Below are positions 53,384 through 63,012 of a DNA stretch of 64,000 nucleotides, piece after piece. The stretch's first letter is position 1. Every line of letters starts with the position of its first letter. The notes beneath the pieces are model-generated. The model made no database searches. It was not told the DNA's origin and saw only the letters and a list, made by a program, of their open reading frames with translations. The stretch lies in contig NZ_OY762614.1 in assembly GCF_963666145.1 (NCBI RefSeq), positions 1,478,501-1,542,500 on the forward strand, written 5' to 3'. The position numbers were made by a program, and so were the translations under genes. Source of the DNA: an uncultured Desulfobacter sp. (GTDB lineage Bacteria; Desulfobacterota; Desulfobacteria; Desulfobacterales; Desulfobacteraceae).

Positions 53384-54148
53384 ATGAAATTTCGACCCTG
53401 TATTGATCTTCGAAACGGCAAGGTGGTTCAGATTGTGGGTGGCACCCTGTCGGACAACGCCCAGGAGAGCGTTGTCACCAATTTTGAAAGCGCCCGAACC
53501 CCGGCACAATTTGCACAGATGTACCAGGCAGACCAGCTTTTCGGCGGTCACGTCATCGCCCTTGGCCCCGGCAATACGCAGTCAGCCCTTGAAGCACTGC
53601 AGGCCTTCCCCGGCGGACTTCAGATGGGTGGTGGTATAAATCCTGAAAATGCACACACCTTTCTGGATGCAGGGGCATCCCATGTCATCGTCACATCTTA
53701 TGTGTTTTCCAAAGGCCGCATGGATATGGACAAGCTCAACGCCCTGGTTAATGCCGTGGGCAAAGACCGCCTGGTTTTAGACCTGAGCTGCCGGAAACGG
53801 GATGGCCAATTCTGGATTGTAACAGACCGCTGGCAAAATTTCACCGAGATGGCTGTAACCCCGGCCACGCTTGAACATCTGTCCGCATTCTGTGACGAAT
53901 TTTTGATCCACGGTGTGGATGTGGAAGGCAAAATGCAGGGCATCCAGGAGGAACTTGTAACCATGCTCGGCGAACACAGCCCCATTCCGGCCACCTATGC
54001 CGGAGGGGCAAGCCAATTTTCAGACCTGGATCTTGTAAAAAGCCTTGGCAATGGCCGTGTGGACCTGACCATTGGTTCAGCCCTGGACGTCTTTGGCGGC
54101 ACCATTCCTTACCAGGAGGTGGTGGCGTGGCATGAAAGTCAAAAATAG
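53384..54148 (+). CDS. hisA: Phosphoribosylformimino-AICAR-ribotide isomerase, eukaryote type (HisA/HIS6)
   Basis: 254 residues. It follows the fungal/plant HIS6 pattern rather than the standard bacterial HisA: CIDLRNGKVVQIVGGTL at the start (Asp8 general acid), VIALGPGN, LQMGGGINPENAH, the second acid in RLVLDLSCRK, FLIHGVDVEGKMQGI and ATYAGGA with LTIGSALDVFGG. It catalyses the Amadori rearrangement of ProFAR to PRFAR in histidine synthesis. It is the last gene of the mla run, 20 bp after the lipoprotein gene, with no other his gene in the window. Confidence 0.93.
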   Translation: MKFRPCIDLRNGKVVQIVGGTLSDNAQESVVTNFESARTPAQFAQMYQADQLFGGHVIALGPGNTQSALEALQAFPGGLQMGGGINPENAHTFLDAGASHVIVTSYVFSKGRMDMDKLNALVNAVGKDRLVLDLSCRKRDGQFWIVTDRWQNFTEMAVTPATLEHLSAFCDEFLIHGVDVEGKMQGIQEELVTMLGEHSPIPATYAGGASQFSDLDLVKSLGNGRVDLTIGSALDVFGGTIPYQEVVAWHESQK

Positions 54149-54182
54149 AGATCCAGGCAGATAGTTCAGACGGCATTAAAAC

Positions 54183-54226
54183 AAAAAGGCGGCCTCACCA
54201 TGAATGAATGGCAAGGCCGCTTTCTA
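54183..54226. terminator. Bidirectional terminator
   Basis: AAAGGCGGCCT pairs with AGGCCGCTTT with one bulged base; A-rich on the left and T-rich (CTATTTT) on the right. It lies between convergent hisA and the thioredoxin gene. Confidence 0.8.
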
Positions 54227-54256
54227 TTTTAGTGCCTGAACAGAGACGTTCATTCC

Positions 54257-54703
54257 CTATATAAATGAGTTGATTCGAGCTTCCAACGCTTCCTTGGGTA
54301 GTGCGCCTGTAACTTGGTCAACCAAAGCACCGTTTTTCACAAAAAGCATGGTGGGAATACTTTGAATCCGGTATTTTGAGCCGGTTCCCGGATTTTCATC
54401 GATATTGACCTTGGCTATTTTAAGCCGCCCCTTGTACGCTTTTGCAAGGCCGTCCAGTATAGGTCCCACAGCCCGGCAGGGACCGCACCAGGGTGCCCAG
54501 CAGTCCACCAGCACCGGCAAAGACGACTGCATGACCTCCCGGTCAAAATCGGCATCCGTCACGTTGACGGGGGCATCAAAAACTTCAATCTTCAAAATGG
54601 TGCCGCACTTGCCGCACTTGGGGTTTTCTGAAATTCTGTTTTCAGGTACACGGTTTTTTGCCCCGCATTTGGTACACCGGATAATCAATTGGTTGTCACC
54701 CAT
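54257..54703 (-). CDS. trxC: Thioredoxin 2 (TrxC type) with zinc ribbon
   Basis: 148 residues. An N-terminal zinc ribbon has Cys10, Cys13, Cys30 and Cys33, and the thioredoxin domain has active site WCGPC (Cys73, Cys76) and cis-proline loop SIPTM. It reduces protein disulfides in the cytoplasm; the zinc-ribbon type is often linked to oxidative stress, which suits an anaerobe exposed to oxygen. AAGGGGGAT precedes the ATG. Confidence 0.95.
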   Translation of the reverse strand: MGDNQLIIRCTKCGAKNRVPENRISENPKCGKCGTILKIEVFDAPVNVTDADFDREVMQSSLPVLVDCWAPWCGPCRAVGPILDGLAKAYKGRLKIAKVNIDENPGTGSKYRIQSIPTMLFVKNGALVDQVTGALPKEALEARINSFI

Positions 54704-54773
54704 ATTTTTTATCCCCCTTCTATTTGATTTTATAAAAGTATCGCCACCGTCAGACGAATCCCGGCAGCGCGTT

Positions 54774-55502
54774 TTACGCCCCGCAATGGCAATAACTTGA
54801 TAGCCCTAAAATTTTAGCCGGGGCACTGATGGTCACCCCGAAAAACACGGCAGGTTTACCCGAATTTAAAAACGTGGTAATGGTGCCGTTCACAATGGTG
54901 GACCCAGTAGCAAATACCATGTCACACCACTCAAGGGGCTCCTCAACATTCTCACCGGATTCGATCTTCACACCAAACTTTTCGGTGCCTACATTGTCCG
55001 GGTCAAGGTCCAGAACCCGCATCGTATTCTGTTTGGCAAGGTATTCCAAAAACCTGGGCTGAAGGCCGACCAGAAGAATCTTTTTGCCTGAAAACTCCGG
55101 TAGGTCGATCAGGTTTTCGGCGCACTGCACCGGCTCCTTGTCCTTACAATGTATTGTCTTTTCACAAAGATTCAAGGACCTGTAAACCGCATTAAGCCCG
55201 GCGATAAAAATGGCCCGGTCACTGGTTTTTGTGTGATCCAGTTCAAGCAGGCCGTCCACGGACAAAGAGACATCCGTATATTCGTCCGTAAACGACTGTC
55301 CCACAGCGCCGTTGAATGTTGCGGCCATCATCACCTCTTTGCCTTTGACAATGGGGTAGTCATCATGCTCGGGGGTACCGATGGCCTCTTTGACGGTCAA
55401 AGGCTTACACTTGATGTCAATTCTTTTGTCTGCCAGGTCGTGGCGGACGATTTCTGCTTTCAGGGCGTCTTTCAGTTGCATGTAAATGTCGTTGATATTC
55501 AT
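54774..55502 (-). CDS. DUF364/DUF4213-type Rossmann-like protein (putative metal chelation)
   Basis: 242 residues. The N-terminal part (YMQLKDALKAEIVRHD, GKEVMMAATFNGAVGQSFTD) and the C-terminal Rossmann-like part (KKILLVGLQPRFLEYL, DMVFATGSTIVNGT, AVFFGVTISAPAKI) match the DUF4213-DUF364 pair, annotated elsewhere as putative heavy-metal chelation proteins. It ends with cysteines (YCHCGA) that may bind metal. Function is unproved. It is leftward, 70 bp upstream of trxC. Confidence 0.75.
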   Translation of the reverse strand: MNINDIYMQLKDALKAEIVRHDLADKRIDIKCKPLTVKEAIGTPEHDDYPIVKGKEVMMAATFNGAVGQSFTDEYTDVSLSVDGLLELDHTKTSDRAIFIAGLNAVYRSLNLCEKTIHCKDKEPVQCAENLIDLPEFSGKKILLVGLQPRFLEYLAKQNTMRVLDLDPDNVGTEKFGVKIESGENVEEPLEWCDMVFATGSTIVNGTITTFLNSGKPAVFFGVTISAPAKILGLSSYCHCGA

Positions 55503-55701
55503 TTTATTTCCTTATATATGTTCAGGCCAAAGAGCAACCCATCTCTATGTGTTAGGCATATTATGATTATGTTTTCCAGGCCTGTCAAAAAATCTAACTG
55601 CTTACTATACTGCTTTACACCCTTATTGAAAACAAGCAAATATCAGCACGCGATCGGTATGCCGCCCCAAACAGACAGATGGGCTGTTGCTGCCATGGGC
55701 A

Positions 55702-56397
55702 TTACCGCTTATGCTGGTTCCAGGCCCTGACCAGCTTTGAGGCTTCGAACCCTGGATCATCTGCTTCTGATATCGCAGAGACAACAAAAAAACCGGCAAC
55801 GCCGGTTTTGGCAAGGGCCGGGATATCGGCAAGCTTGACGCCGCCGCCCACCACCACAGAGATGGAACTGAGTTGGGCAAGCGTTTTAATATCTTCAATA
55901 CTTCTTGTTATTCTTTTTCCGTCGATATCGAGTCCGCTGTCGGGTTTGGTCTGGGTTTCATGCAAAGGGCCTGCGCCAAAATAGTCAATGAGGCTGACAT
56001 CGGCATGTTTTATATACTCGAACAGTTCATGGGTTCGGGCAGATAAACCCACAACGGCATCGGGCCCCAGATATTCCCGGCAGACATCCACAGGGATATC
56101 CGTCTGGCCCACATGGATGCCGTCGACCTTTATGCCTTGTTTTCTTGCCGCCAGAATCACGTCAAGGCGGTCATTCACCAGCAGGGTCACCGTGCCGGAT
56201 TTACCGGTCTGGGCAATCACGTCGGCCGCCTGGCCGGTGAGTTCGATCAATTGCCGGGCAGATGCCGTTTTTGACCGAACCTGAACGCAGGTAATCCCTG
56301 CGTTTATCGCATCACGGATAACGGGTGCCACAGGACGGCCTTTGGTATTTTCCGGACCCACCACAAAATATGCTGAAATATCCAATTTACTTCTCAT
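55702..56397 (-). CDS. thiE: Thiamine phosphate synthase
   Basis: 231 residues of a TIM-barrel ThiE. Signature elements are CVQVRSKTASARQLIEL, LLVNDRLDVILAA, GIHVGQTDIPV, VGLSARTHEL, DYFGAGPLHETQTK and SVVVGGGVK. It couples HMP pyrophosphate with thiazole phosphate to thiamine phosphate. It begins 3 bp after the upstream thiM stop, so the two are translated from one mRNA. Confidence 0.95.
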   Translation of the reverse strand: MRSKLDISAYFVVGPENTKGRPVAPVIRDAINAGITCVQVRSKTASARQLIELTGQAADVIAQTGKSGTVTLLVNDRLDVILAARKQGIKVDGIHVGQTDIPVDVCREYLGPDAVVGLSARTHELFEYIKHADVSLIDYFGAGPLHETQTKPDSGLDIDGKRITRSIEDIKTLAQLSSISVVVGGGVKLADIPALAKTGVAGFFVVSAISEADDPGFEASKLVRAWNQHKR

Positions 56398-56400
56398 ATG

Positions 56401-57237
56401 TTAAATCTCCTCTATATCAAAAGGGTTGTCTGCAATCTCTTCGGGGGTTGCCCGATACAGTTCATCAAGAAAGTGAACCTGAAAACTTGCCGGGGCATCT
56501 GTTTTTTCAGCGGCCCGGCGTCCGGCCAGATTATAAACCGCCGTACCTGTCAATGCGGCGATAAAGGCCGAAGCGGCAGTGGCATAGACTGCCATGACAC
56601 CACCCAGAGAGCAGCCGGACCCGGTAATTTTTTCCATAAAATGAGAGCCACCGTAACAAAGGGCGACAATGGACCCGTTGGTAACCAAATCCTGTTTGCC
56701 CGAAACAGCCACCGCCCCGCCGGTCCATTGGGCCAGGGCCACCGCCGCAGCCCGGGCTGCGGTGACCGGGTCCTGGGAATCCACTCCCCGGACATTGGAT
56801 GTTTCGGTGCCGCCAGCCAACGCCCATAACCCGGCCAGGGCAATAATTTCAGATGCATTGCCACGAATAATGCTGGGTTTACAAGATTTAAAGTCCAGCA
56901 GCAGCCGGGTGCGAAGTTCTCCAATGCCGACGGCCACAGGATCCAGAACCCATGGTTTTCCGCCGGTGTGCAAGGTTTTTGCCATGGTCGGCAAGGTCTT
57001 TTCATAGACAGGTTCAATGGTGCCCACGTTTATGTAGGCAGCCCCGCCCGCATGGGCCAGGAACTGCGCCTCATCGGGCATGTAGACCATGGCTGCCGAA
57101 CCGCCCACGGCAAGCTGGGCATTGGCGACAAAATTGATGGTCACCGTGTTGGTCACGGACCCGGCCATGGGATTGGTCTGCTGCACGGTTTCAACGGCAT
57201 GAATTATTTCCGCTTGAAGATCTTTTTTAAGACTCAT
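56401..57237 (-). CDS. thiM: Hydroxyethylthiazole kinase ThiM, second copy
   Basis: 278 residues with the ThiM blocks GSVTNTVTINFVANAQLAVG, GGSAAMVYMPDEAQFL, VLDPVAVGIGELRTRLL, IIRGNASEI and ITGSGCSLGGVMAVYA. It differs clearly from the copy at 24984-25853 and keeps a serine/glycine/cysteine loop at the active site. AAGGAGCAG lies 9 bp before the ATG. It is followed directly by thiE, and no TPP riboswitch is visible upstream, unlike the other copy. The two kinases may serve different thiazole sources or growth states (inference). Confidence 0.93.
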   Translation of the reverse strand: MSLKKDLQAEIIHAVETVQQTNPMAGSVTNTVTINFVANAQLAVGGSAAMVYMPDEAQFLAHAGGAAYINVGTIEPVYEKTLPTMAKTLHTGGKPWVLDPVAVGIGELRTRLLLDFKSCKPSIIRGNASEIIALAGLWALAGGTETSNVRGVDSQDPVTAARAAAVALAQWTGGAVAVSGKQDLVTNGSIVALCYGGSHFMEKITGSGCSLGGVMAVYATAASAFIAALTGTAVYNLAGRRAAEKTDAPASFQVHFLDELYRATPEEIADNPFDIEEI

Positions 57238-57824
57238 GTATCACTGCTCCTTTGGCTGGTTTCATCCCAGCGCTTGCGGTCCATGCCCCATTCAGTTCTG
57301 TTTGCCCACTGACAGGCACACACCAGTATTGCTGCTGTTTTTAACTTTTTTTGGCCGCTTTTGTCACCTCTTTTTCCAGTACAATACCGTGCCATCAGAT
57401 CATTTTACTATAGTACCCAAAGATTAGGGGGAACGACTCAATTTTTGTCTTGAAAGATACGCATGGATGAAACTAAAATGACCGAATTTTATTCAAACAG
57501 ATACCCATAGAAATGGAGTCAAATAGAACAGGCGAACTCGTTGCCAAAAGCCAGGACCTGGTTTATCGAAAAAAAGAGTGGTTCGTTCCGGAAGCCGGTT
57601 CATCCGAATAGGCCTGCCAAGCAATGGGTTCCAGCCCCTATGGGGGGTTGGAATCCATATGTCCGTTTCTTGCTAATCTTTAGATCCTTTGTTATACTTT
57701 TCCTTAAAGTACGGGGCGGTCATGCCCCATTAATTTCTCACAATACGCTCCATTAGCACAGTAAATATCCGTTTTAAGAAAGCGCTGGCATATCCCTAAT
57801 CTTGATTTTCATGAAGGAGGAAAG
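57238..57824. other. 587-bp divergent intergenic region
   Basis: This region lies between thiM (leftward) and icmF (rightward). Imperfect inverted repeats occur at about 57627-57655 (GGTTCCAGCCCC and GGGGGGTTGGAATCC) and 57711-57727 (GGGGC and GCCCC). I see no TPP or cobalamin riboswitch cores and no gene-like frame. AGGAGGAAAG at about 57815 is the icmF ribosome site. Confidence 0.45.
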
Positions 57825-60800
57825 ATGAGTGACGCTTTAGACGTATACACACCCCGGCATAAAGTCCGTATTATCACAGCCACGTCCCTGTTTGACGGAC
57901 ATGACGTCTCCATCAACATGTTCCGAAGACTGCTTCAGAGTACCGGTGTGGAGGTGATCCACCTGGGGCACAACCGTTCCGTAAAAGAAATCGTGGACGC
58001 GGCCATTGAAGAAGATGCCCAGGGCATCGCCGTTTCAAGTTACCAGGGCGGGCATATCGAATTTTTCAAGTATATCGTGGATTTTTTAAAAGAACACAAT
58101 GCCTCTGACATTAAAGTTTTCGGCGGCGGCGGCGGCGTAATTGTGCCCGATGAAATCCAGGCGCTCCATGATTATGGTGTCGCCAGGATATTTTCCCCCG
58201 AAGACGGTACAAAGATGGGACTGCAGGGAATGATCAACCATATGGTCAAGGCGGTTGATTTTTCCACGGTCACGGATGACGCCCTTGACGTTAACCTTCT
58301 GTCTTTTAAAAACAAACGTCTGGTGGGCAAGGCGATCACGGCAGTGGAACAGGCCAAATATTCCGGCAACGGCCATTTGGATCATTTCAGGGCCCAACTG
58401 TCTAAAAAAATCGGCAGCAGAACCGTGCCTGTCATGGGCATCACCGGTACCGGCGGAGCTGGAAAGTCTTCGCTCATTGACGAACTGGTGCTTCGCATGA
58501 TCCATGATGTAAAAGACATCAGGATAGCTGTCATCAGTTCGGACGTATCCAGAAGAAAAACCGGCGGAGCCCTGTTGGGGGATCGCATCCGGATGAACGC
58601 CATCGACAATGACCGGGTGTACATGCGCTCCCTGGCCACGCGAAAAGCCCACTCGGAAATCCCGGAAGCTCTGGGAGACGTCATTTCCGTGGTCAAGGCC
58701 GCCGGATTTGATTTTATCATCGCCGAAACCGCCGGCATCGGCCAGGGGGATTCCCAGATCACCGACCAGGTGGATTGCGCCATGTATGTGATGACGGCCG
58801 AATTCGGAGCGGCAAGCCAGCTGGAAAAAATAGATATGCTGGATTACGCGGACCTGATTGTGGTCAACAAATTCGAAAAAAGAGGGGCCGAAGATGCCGT
58901 ACGGGATGTGCGCAAACAGGTGCAAAGAAACCGGAATGCCTGGGCGATGCAGCCGGACGATATGCCGGTATTCGGCACCATTGCTTCCAAATTCAACGAT
59001 GACGGTGTGACGGCCCTTTATCAGGCCCTGCTGGAAACGATTTCTGAGAAGACCGGGGTTAAGTTTGAAAGTCAACTTTCTAAAATTGAAGTCAAGACAT
59101 CCTCATCAAAAACCGTAGTCATCCCGCCGGAAAGAACGCGCTACCTGTCAGAAATTGCCGACACCGTCCGGGACTACCACAAGCATACCCAAATACAGGC
59201 CCAGGCCATCCGCAAGGTGTGGCACCTGGAAGAGACGGCCAAGGCCATTGATGAGAGCCTGCTTGACGGGGATAAAACAGAACTGATCGAAAATCTGAAA
59301 AAAGCAATTGATGCCGCGAGAAGAAACGTTGATGGAGCAGCCAAGGATCTGGTAACCCAATGGGAGGACACGAAAGATGCCTATACAAAGGACGAACTGG
59401 TATACACAGTCCGGGGCAAGGAAATACGAGTGCCATTGTATACCCGGTCTTTATCCCACCAGAAAATCCCCAAGATCAGTCTGCCCAAATTCAAGGACCC
59501 GGGTGAGATATACCAATGGCTGCGGCGGGAAAATCTTCCCGGATACTTTCCATTTACGGCCGGTGTATTTCCCCTGAAACGGGTGGGGGAAGACCCGACC
59601 CGAATGTTTGCCGGAGAAGGAGATCCGGCCCGAACCAACGCCCGGTTTCATTTGCTTTCCGGTGACTACGAGGCCAAAAGGCTATCCACGGCGTTTGATT
59701 CGGTCACCCTTTACGGATGTGACCCGGAGCTTCGGCCCGATATTTACGGCAAGGTCGGCAACGCAGGGGTCAGTGTATGTACCCTGGACGATGTCAAAGT
59801 GTTGTACAGCGGGTTCGATCTTAGTGCACCGTCAACCTCCGTCTCCATGACCATCAACGGCCCGGCACCTGTCATGCTTGCCATGTTCATGAATACGGCC
59901 ATTGATCAGCAGGTGGACAAATACACACAACAGAACGGTAAAGTACCGACAAGCCAGGTATATCAAAATATTCGAGAATCAGTACTCAGCAATGTCCGCG
60001 GCACGGTTCAGGCCGATATTTTAAAAGAAGATCAGGGGCAGAACACATGTATTTTTTCCATTGAGTTTGCCCTGAAAATGATGGGCGATATCCAGCAGTA
60101 CTTCATGGAAAACAATGTCCGCAATTTTTACTCGGTATCCATTTCAGGCTATCACGTCGCCGAAGCCGGTGCCAACCCTATTACCCAACTTGCCCTGACC
60201 CTTTCCAACGGCTTTACCTATGTGGAATATTACCTTTCCCGGGGCATGCCCATCGACAGTTTCGGGCCCAATTTATCATACTTTTTTTCCAACGGCATGG
60301 ATCCCGAATATACAGTGATCGGGAGAGTTGCCCGCAGAATCTGGTCCATTGCCATGAAAGAGAAGTACAATGCGTCGGCACGTTCACAGATGCTCAAATA
60401 TCATATCCAGACATCCGGCAGATCCCTTCACAGTCAGGAGATCCAGTTCAACGACATACGGACCACCTTACAGGCACTTTGCGCGGTATATGACAATTGC
60501 AACAGCCTGCACACCAATGCCTTTGACGAAGCTATCACAACTCCCACAGCAGAGTCGGTGCGACGGGCCCTGGCCATCCAGATGATTATCAACCGGGAGT
60601 GGGGGTTGGCCAAAAATGAAAATATGAATCAGGGAAGCTTCATCGTCGAAGAGCTGACGGATCTGGTGGAGCAGGCCGTGCTGATGGAGTTTGACCGGAT
60701 CTCGGAACGGGGCGGTGTGCTGGGCGCCATGGAAACGGGATACCAGCGAAGCAAAATCCAGGAAGAATCAGTCTACTATGAGACGTTGAAGCACAATGGC

Positions 60801-61112
60801 GCGCTTCCCATTGTCGGTGTCAACATGTTCCGTGAAAACAATTCCGAAGACGAGGCAACGCCCCAAGGTAGCGGCTGCTGTGAACTGGCCAGGGCCACGG
60901 AAGAAGAGAAGCAATCCCAGTTAAAACGCTTGGCCGATTTTCAACGACGGCATGAAAAGGCAGCACCCCAGGCTCTGGAAAAACTTCAACGGGTGGTCCT
61001 TTCCGGGGGCAACATCTTTGAAGAACTGATGGAAACAGTTAAGGTCTGCAGTCTGGGACAGATCACCAGAGCTCTTTACGATGTGGGGGGCCGGTATCGC
61101 AGGAACATGTAA
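57825..61112 (+). CDS. icmF: Fused isobutyryl-CoA mutase IcmF
   Basis: 1095 residues, the normal IcmF length. Residues 10-150 are the B12-binding domain with the cobalt-ligating His26 in FDGHDVSIN. Residues about 200-420 are the MeaB-like G-protein chaperone with P-loop GTGGAGKSS (208-216). A linker is followed by the TIM-barrel mutase (about 540-1095). By alignment with methylmalonyl-CoA mutase motifs, the substrate-pocket pair is Phe595 (RMFAGEG) and Gln739 (GQNTCIF), where methylmalonyl-CoA mutase has Tyr and Arg. This supports isobutyryl-CoA/n-butyryl-CoA interconversion, and possibly pivalyl/isovaleryl-CoA. It is a single gene with a strong ribosome site, and the stop nearly touches the convergent nucleotidase gene. 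Confidence 0.95.
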   Translation: MSDALDVYTPRHKVRIITATSLFDGHDVSINMFRRLLQSTGVEVIHLGHNRSVKEIVDAAIEEDAQGIAVSSYQGGHIEFFKYIVDFLKEHNASDIKVFGGGGGVIVPDEIQALHDYGVARIFSPEDGTKMGLQGMINHMVKAVDFSTVTDDALDVNLLSFKNKRLVGKAITAVEQAKYSGNGHLDHFRAQLSKKIGSRTVPVMGITGTGGAGKSSLIDELVLRMIHDVKDIRIAVISSDVSRRKTGGALLGDRIRMNAIDNDRVYMRSLATRKAHSEIPEALGDVISVVKAAGFDFIIAETAGIGQGDSQITDQVDCAMYVMTAEFGAASQLEKIDMLDYADLIVVNKFEKRGAEDAVRDVRKQVQRNRNAWAMQPDDMPVFGTIASKFNDDGVTALYQALLETISEKTGVKFESQLSKIEVKTSSSKTVVIPPERTRYLSEIADTVRDYHKHTQIQAQAIRKVWHLEETAKAIDESLLDGDKTELIENLKKAIDAARRNVDGAAKDLVTQWEDTKDAYTKDELVYTVRGKEIRVPLYTRSLSHQKIPKISLPKFKDPGEIYQWLRRENLPGYFPFTAGVFPLKRVGEDPTRMFAGEGDPARTNARFHLLSGDYEAKRLSTAFDSVTLYGCDPELRPDIYGKVGNAGVSVCTLDDVKVLYSGFDLSAPSTSVSMTINGPAPVMLAMFMNTAIDQQVDKYTQQNGKVPTSQVYQNIRESVLSNVRGTVQADILKEDQGQNTCIFSIEFALKMMGDIQQYFMENNVRNFYSVSISGYHVAEAGANPITQLALTLSNGFTYVEYYLSRGMPIDSFGPNLSYFFSNGMDPEYTVIGRVARRIWSIAMKEKYNASARSQMLKYHIQTSGRSLHSQEIQFNDIRTTLQALCAVYDNCNSLHTNAFDEAITTPTAESVRRALAIQMIINREWGLAKNENMNQGSFIVEELTDLVEQAVLMEFDRISERGGVLGAMETGYQRSKIQEESVYYETLKHNGALPIVGVNMFRENNSEDEATPQGSGCCELARATEEEKQSQLKRLADFQRRHEKAAPQALEKLQRVVLSGGNIFEELMETVKVCSLGQITRALYDVGGRYRRNM

Positions 61113-61113
61113 A

Positions 61114-62931
61114 TTAAAAAAGGATAGGTTTCTCCGGCGGAATGAAGCTTTTGATGCAGTGATCCCGGCGCGGCAATTCGGCAAGGCCTTTACCGGAACT
61201 CGCCAGGTTCTGAACATGGTTAATAAATGCCCGGGCATAATCCAGATATGTGCCGACCGTTTTTCCAGGCACTTGTGAGGCCGCGCCAAACCCTTTGTAC
61301 CCGTCCTTACCCGAGGCGATAAAGTCATTGGCCACCACCACATAAATGTGCTCATCTTCAAGGGGAACATATCGACCGGATGCGCGCTCCCGGACCTCAA
61401 GCCCGGAAAACCTGCTGCCGAATGGATTGCGCGCATCAATATCGTACCGCAGGCCGTAGGCATAGGGGAACGCCCCTTTTGCATCGTTTTGGATCACATA
61501 CGCCAGGGCCTGTTCAAGGAGTTGCCGGATACCGTGACCGGACATTTGGATTTCAAACAGGGTATTTGAAAACGGCAGTACCCCATAAACAGTGCTGTAA
61601 CGAATCGCCCCCTTTTGAATACCCGTTCGGACCCCGCCGGCATTCTGAATGCACATGTCGGCATGGGGCACCTGCTCATAAAACGCCTGGGCCACCAAAG
61701 GAGCCAGACAACTGCCCAAAGGCATTGCTTGAGTACCATGAACCTGGCCCGGTACGCGCACATGCGCAAGATCCTGACAAGCGGTTCCAATAATGGTCTC
61801 GCCTTTTTCTGCCACCTGGCTGGAAAACTGACCTAAAACACTGGCAACTGCTGTATTTTCAGGGGCAATATTAAGAGTTGGATCACGGCTGATACAGTCC
61901 AGAATTTTTTTTCGATCAACACCGGTGACCGGTTGCAGATCGCCTGCGGCATCTTTTCGCCGAAATTGATTCCCCAACACCAGGTGAGGCCGTCCGGACC
62001 AGGCGACCAGCCGATCGGCCTTGAACGCCACATCAAGCTCCCCCAGCACCCGGCCGTTGGACCATGCCTGAACAATGCAGACCGGATCACCGTCTTTATT
62101 TTCGGCAATCACCGGATAGGGACCGTCACAGGCCAGCCCGTAAGCGGCCAAATCACCCAAAAGCGTATGGCTGTGTCCATCCACGATCACATCCACATCG
62201 CTGACTTTCCCCGCCAGGGACAAGGTATTTTCAAGCCCGTAATGACTCAGCAAAATAATCCGACCAATCCCCTTGGCCGACAGCTCATCCACCGCGGCCT
62301 GAACGCATCGCACCTCATCGCCGAACACCACCCCGGGACCGGAACGGGAGGAGCGGCGCGTCACCTCTGAAATGGTCATGCCTATGATTCCAACCGGCCG
62401 CCCGTCAATTTCTTTCACCACATAGGGGGCAAACAGATGTTCCAGCACATGCCCGGGAGTCACTCGGATATTGGCGCTGACCACCGGCACCTTCAACGAC
62501 CGGATAAAACCGGCCAGCCAAGAATCCCCGTTGTCAAATTCATGGTTGCCCAAAGCCATGGCATCAAAGGGCATGGCACTCATCACCCCGGCATCGGCCC
62601 GGCCGTCAAACAGGGTAAAGTACAGGGTTCCCTGGACCGCATCGCCGGCATGCAGCAGCAGCGTCTGCTCAGGATTGACTGCCAGCACATCCACCAACCC
62701 GGCAATTCTTGCCATACCGCCGACCTCACAGGTGGTGGACTGCCCATCAAAAGTCAGTTCAACGGTCTGGGGAGCCAGAAAGGAGTGCACATCGTTAAGA
62801 TGCAGGATCTTAAGCTTGGTCTGGGAAGAAAAAGCACTGCTGCCCAAAGTGCCGAACACCAGGACTGCTGTCGACAGCAAAAAAAATCGGACCACAATGC
62901 CAGTTTTTAAATTTCTTCTTGTGGTGCCCAT
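61114..62931 (-). CDS. 5'-nucleotidase/2',3'-cyclic phosphodiesterase (UshA family), secreted
   Basis: About 605 residues. After a signal peptide (VVRFFLLSTAVLVFGTLGSSA) the metallophosphatase domain has LKILHLNDVHSF, HAGDAVQGT, LGNHEFDNG, LLSHYG and DGHSHT. The C-terminal substrate domain has NAGGVRTGIQKGAI and FSNTLFEIQMSG. It hydrolyses periplasmic nucleotides to nucleosides and phosphate with a dimetal centre. The ATG at 62931 is preferred because GGAG lies 9-10 bp upstream. Only 1 bp separates it from the convergent icmF, so the 3' ends overlap at RNA level. Confidence 0.93.
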   Translation of the reverse strand: MGTTRRNLKTGIVVRFFLLSTAVLVFGTLGSSAFSSQTKLKILHLNDVHSFLAPQTVELTFDGQSTTCEVGGMARIAGLVDVLAVNPEQTLLLHAGDAVQGTLYFTLFDGRADAGVMSAMPFDAMALGNHEFDNGDSWLAGFIRSLKVPVVSANIRVTPGHVLEHLFAPYVVKEIDGRPVGIIGMTISEVTRRSSRSGPGVVFGDEVRCVQAAVDELSAKGIGRIILLSHYGLENTLSLAGKVSDVDVIVDGHSHTLLGDLAAYGLACDGPYPVIAENKDGDPVCIVQAWSNGRVLGELDVAFKADRLVAWSGRPHLVLGNQFRRKDAAGDLQPVTGVDRKKILDCISRDPTLNIAPENTAVASVLGQFSSQVAEKGETIIGTACQDLAHVRVPGQVHGTQAMPLGSCLAPLVAQAFYEQVPHADMCIQNAGGVRTGIQKGAIRYSTVYGVLPFSNTLFEIQMSGHGIRQLLEQALAYVIQNDAKGAFPYAYGLRYDIDARNPFGSRFSGLEVRERASGRYVPLEDEHIYVVVANDFIASGKDGYKGFGAASQVPGKTVGTYLDYARAFINHVQNLASSGKGLAELPRRDHCIKSFIPPEKPILF

Positions 62932-63012
62932 CGAATAAGACTCCATTTTCAAAAAAAGAATAGAAAAAAAGGCAAAGCGTTAACAATCAAAGTCAAAAAA
63001 CAATCCGTCTCT

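Noticed and set aside
57238..57824. Possible cobalamin or TPP riboswitch between thiM and icmF
   Set aside because: Neither the TPP cores (CTGAGA, ACCTGA, GGATAATGC) nor cobalamin box cores are present; only weak inverted repeats.
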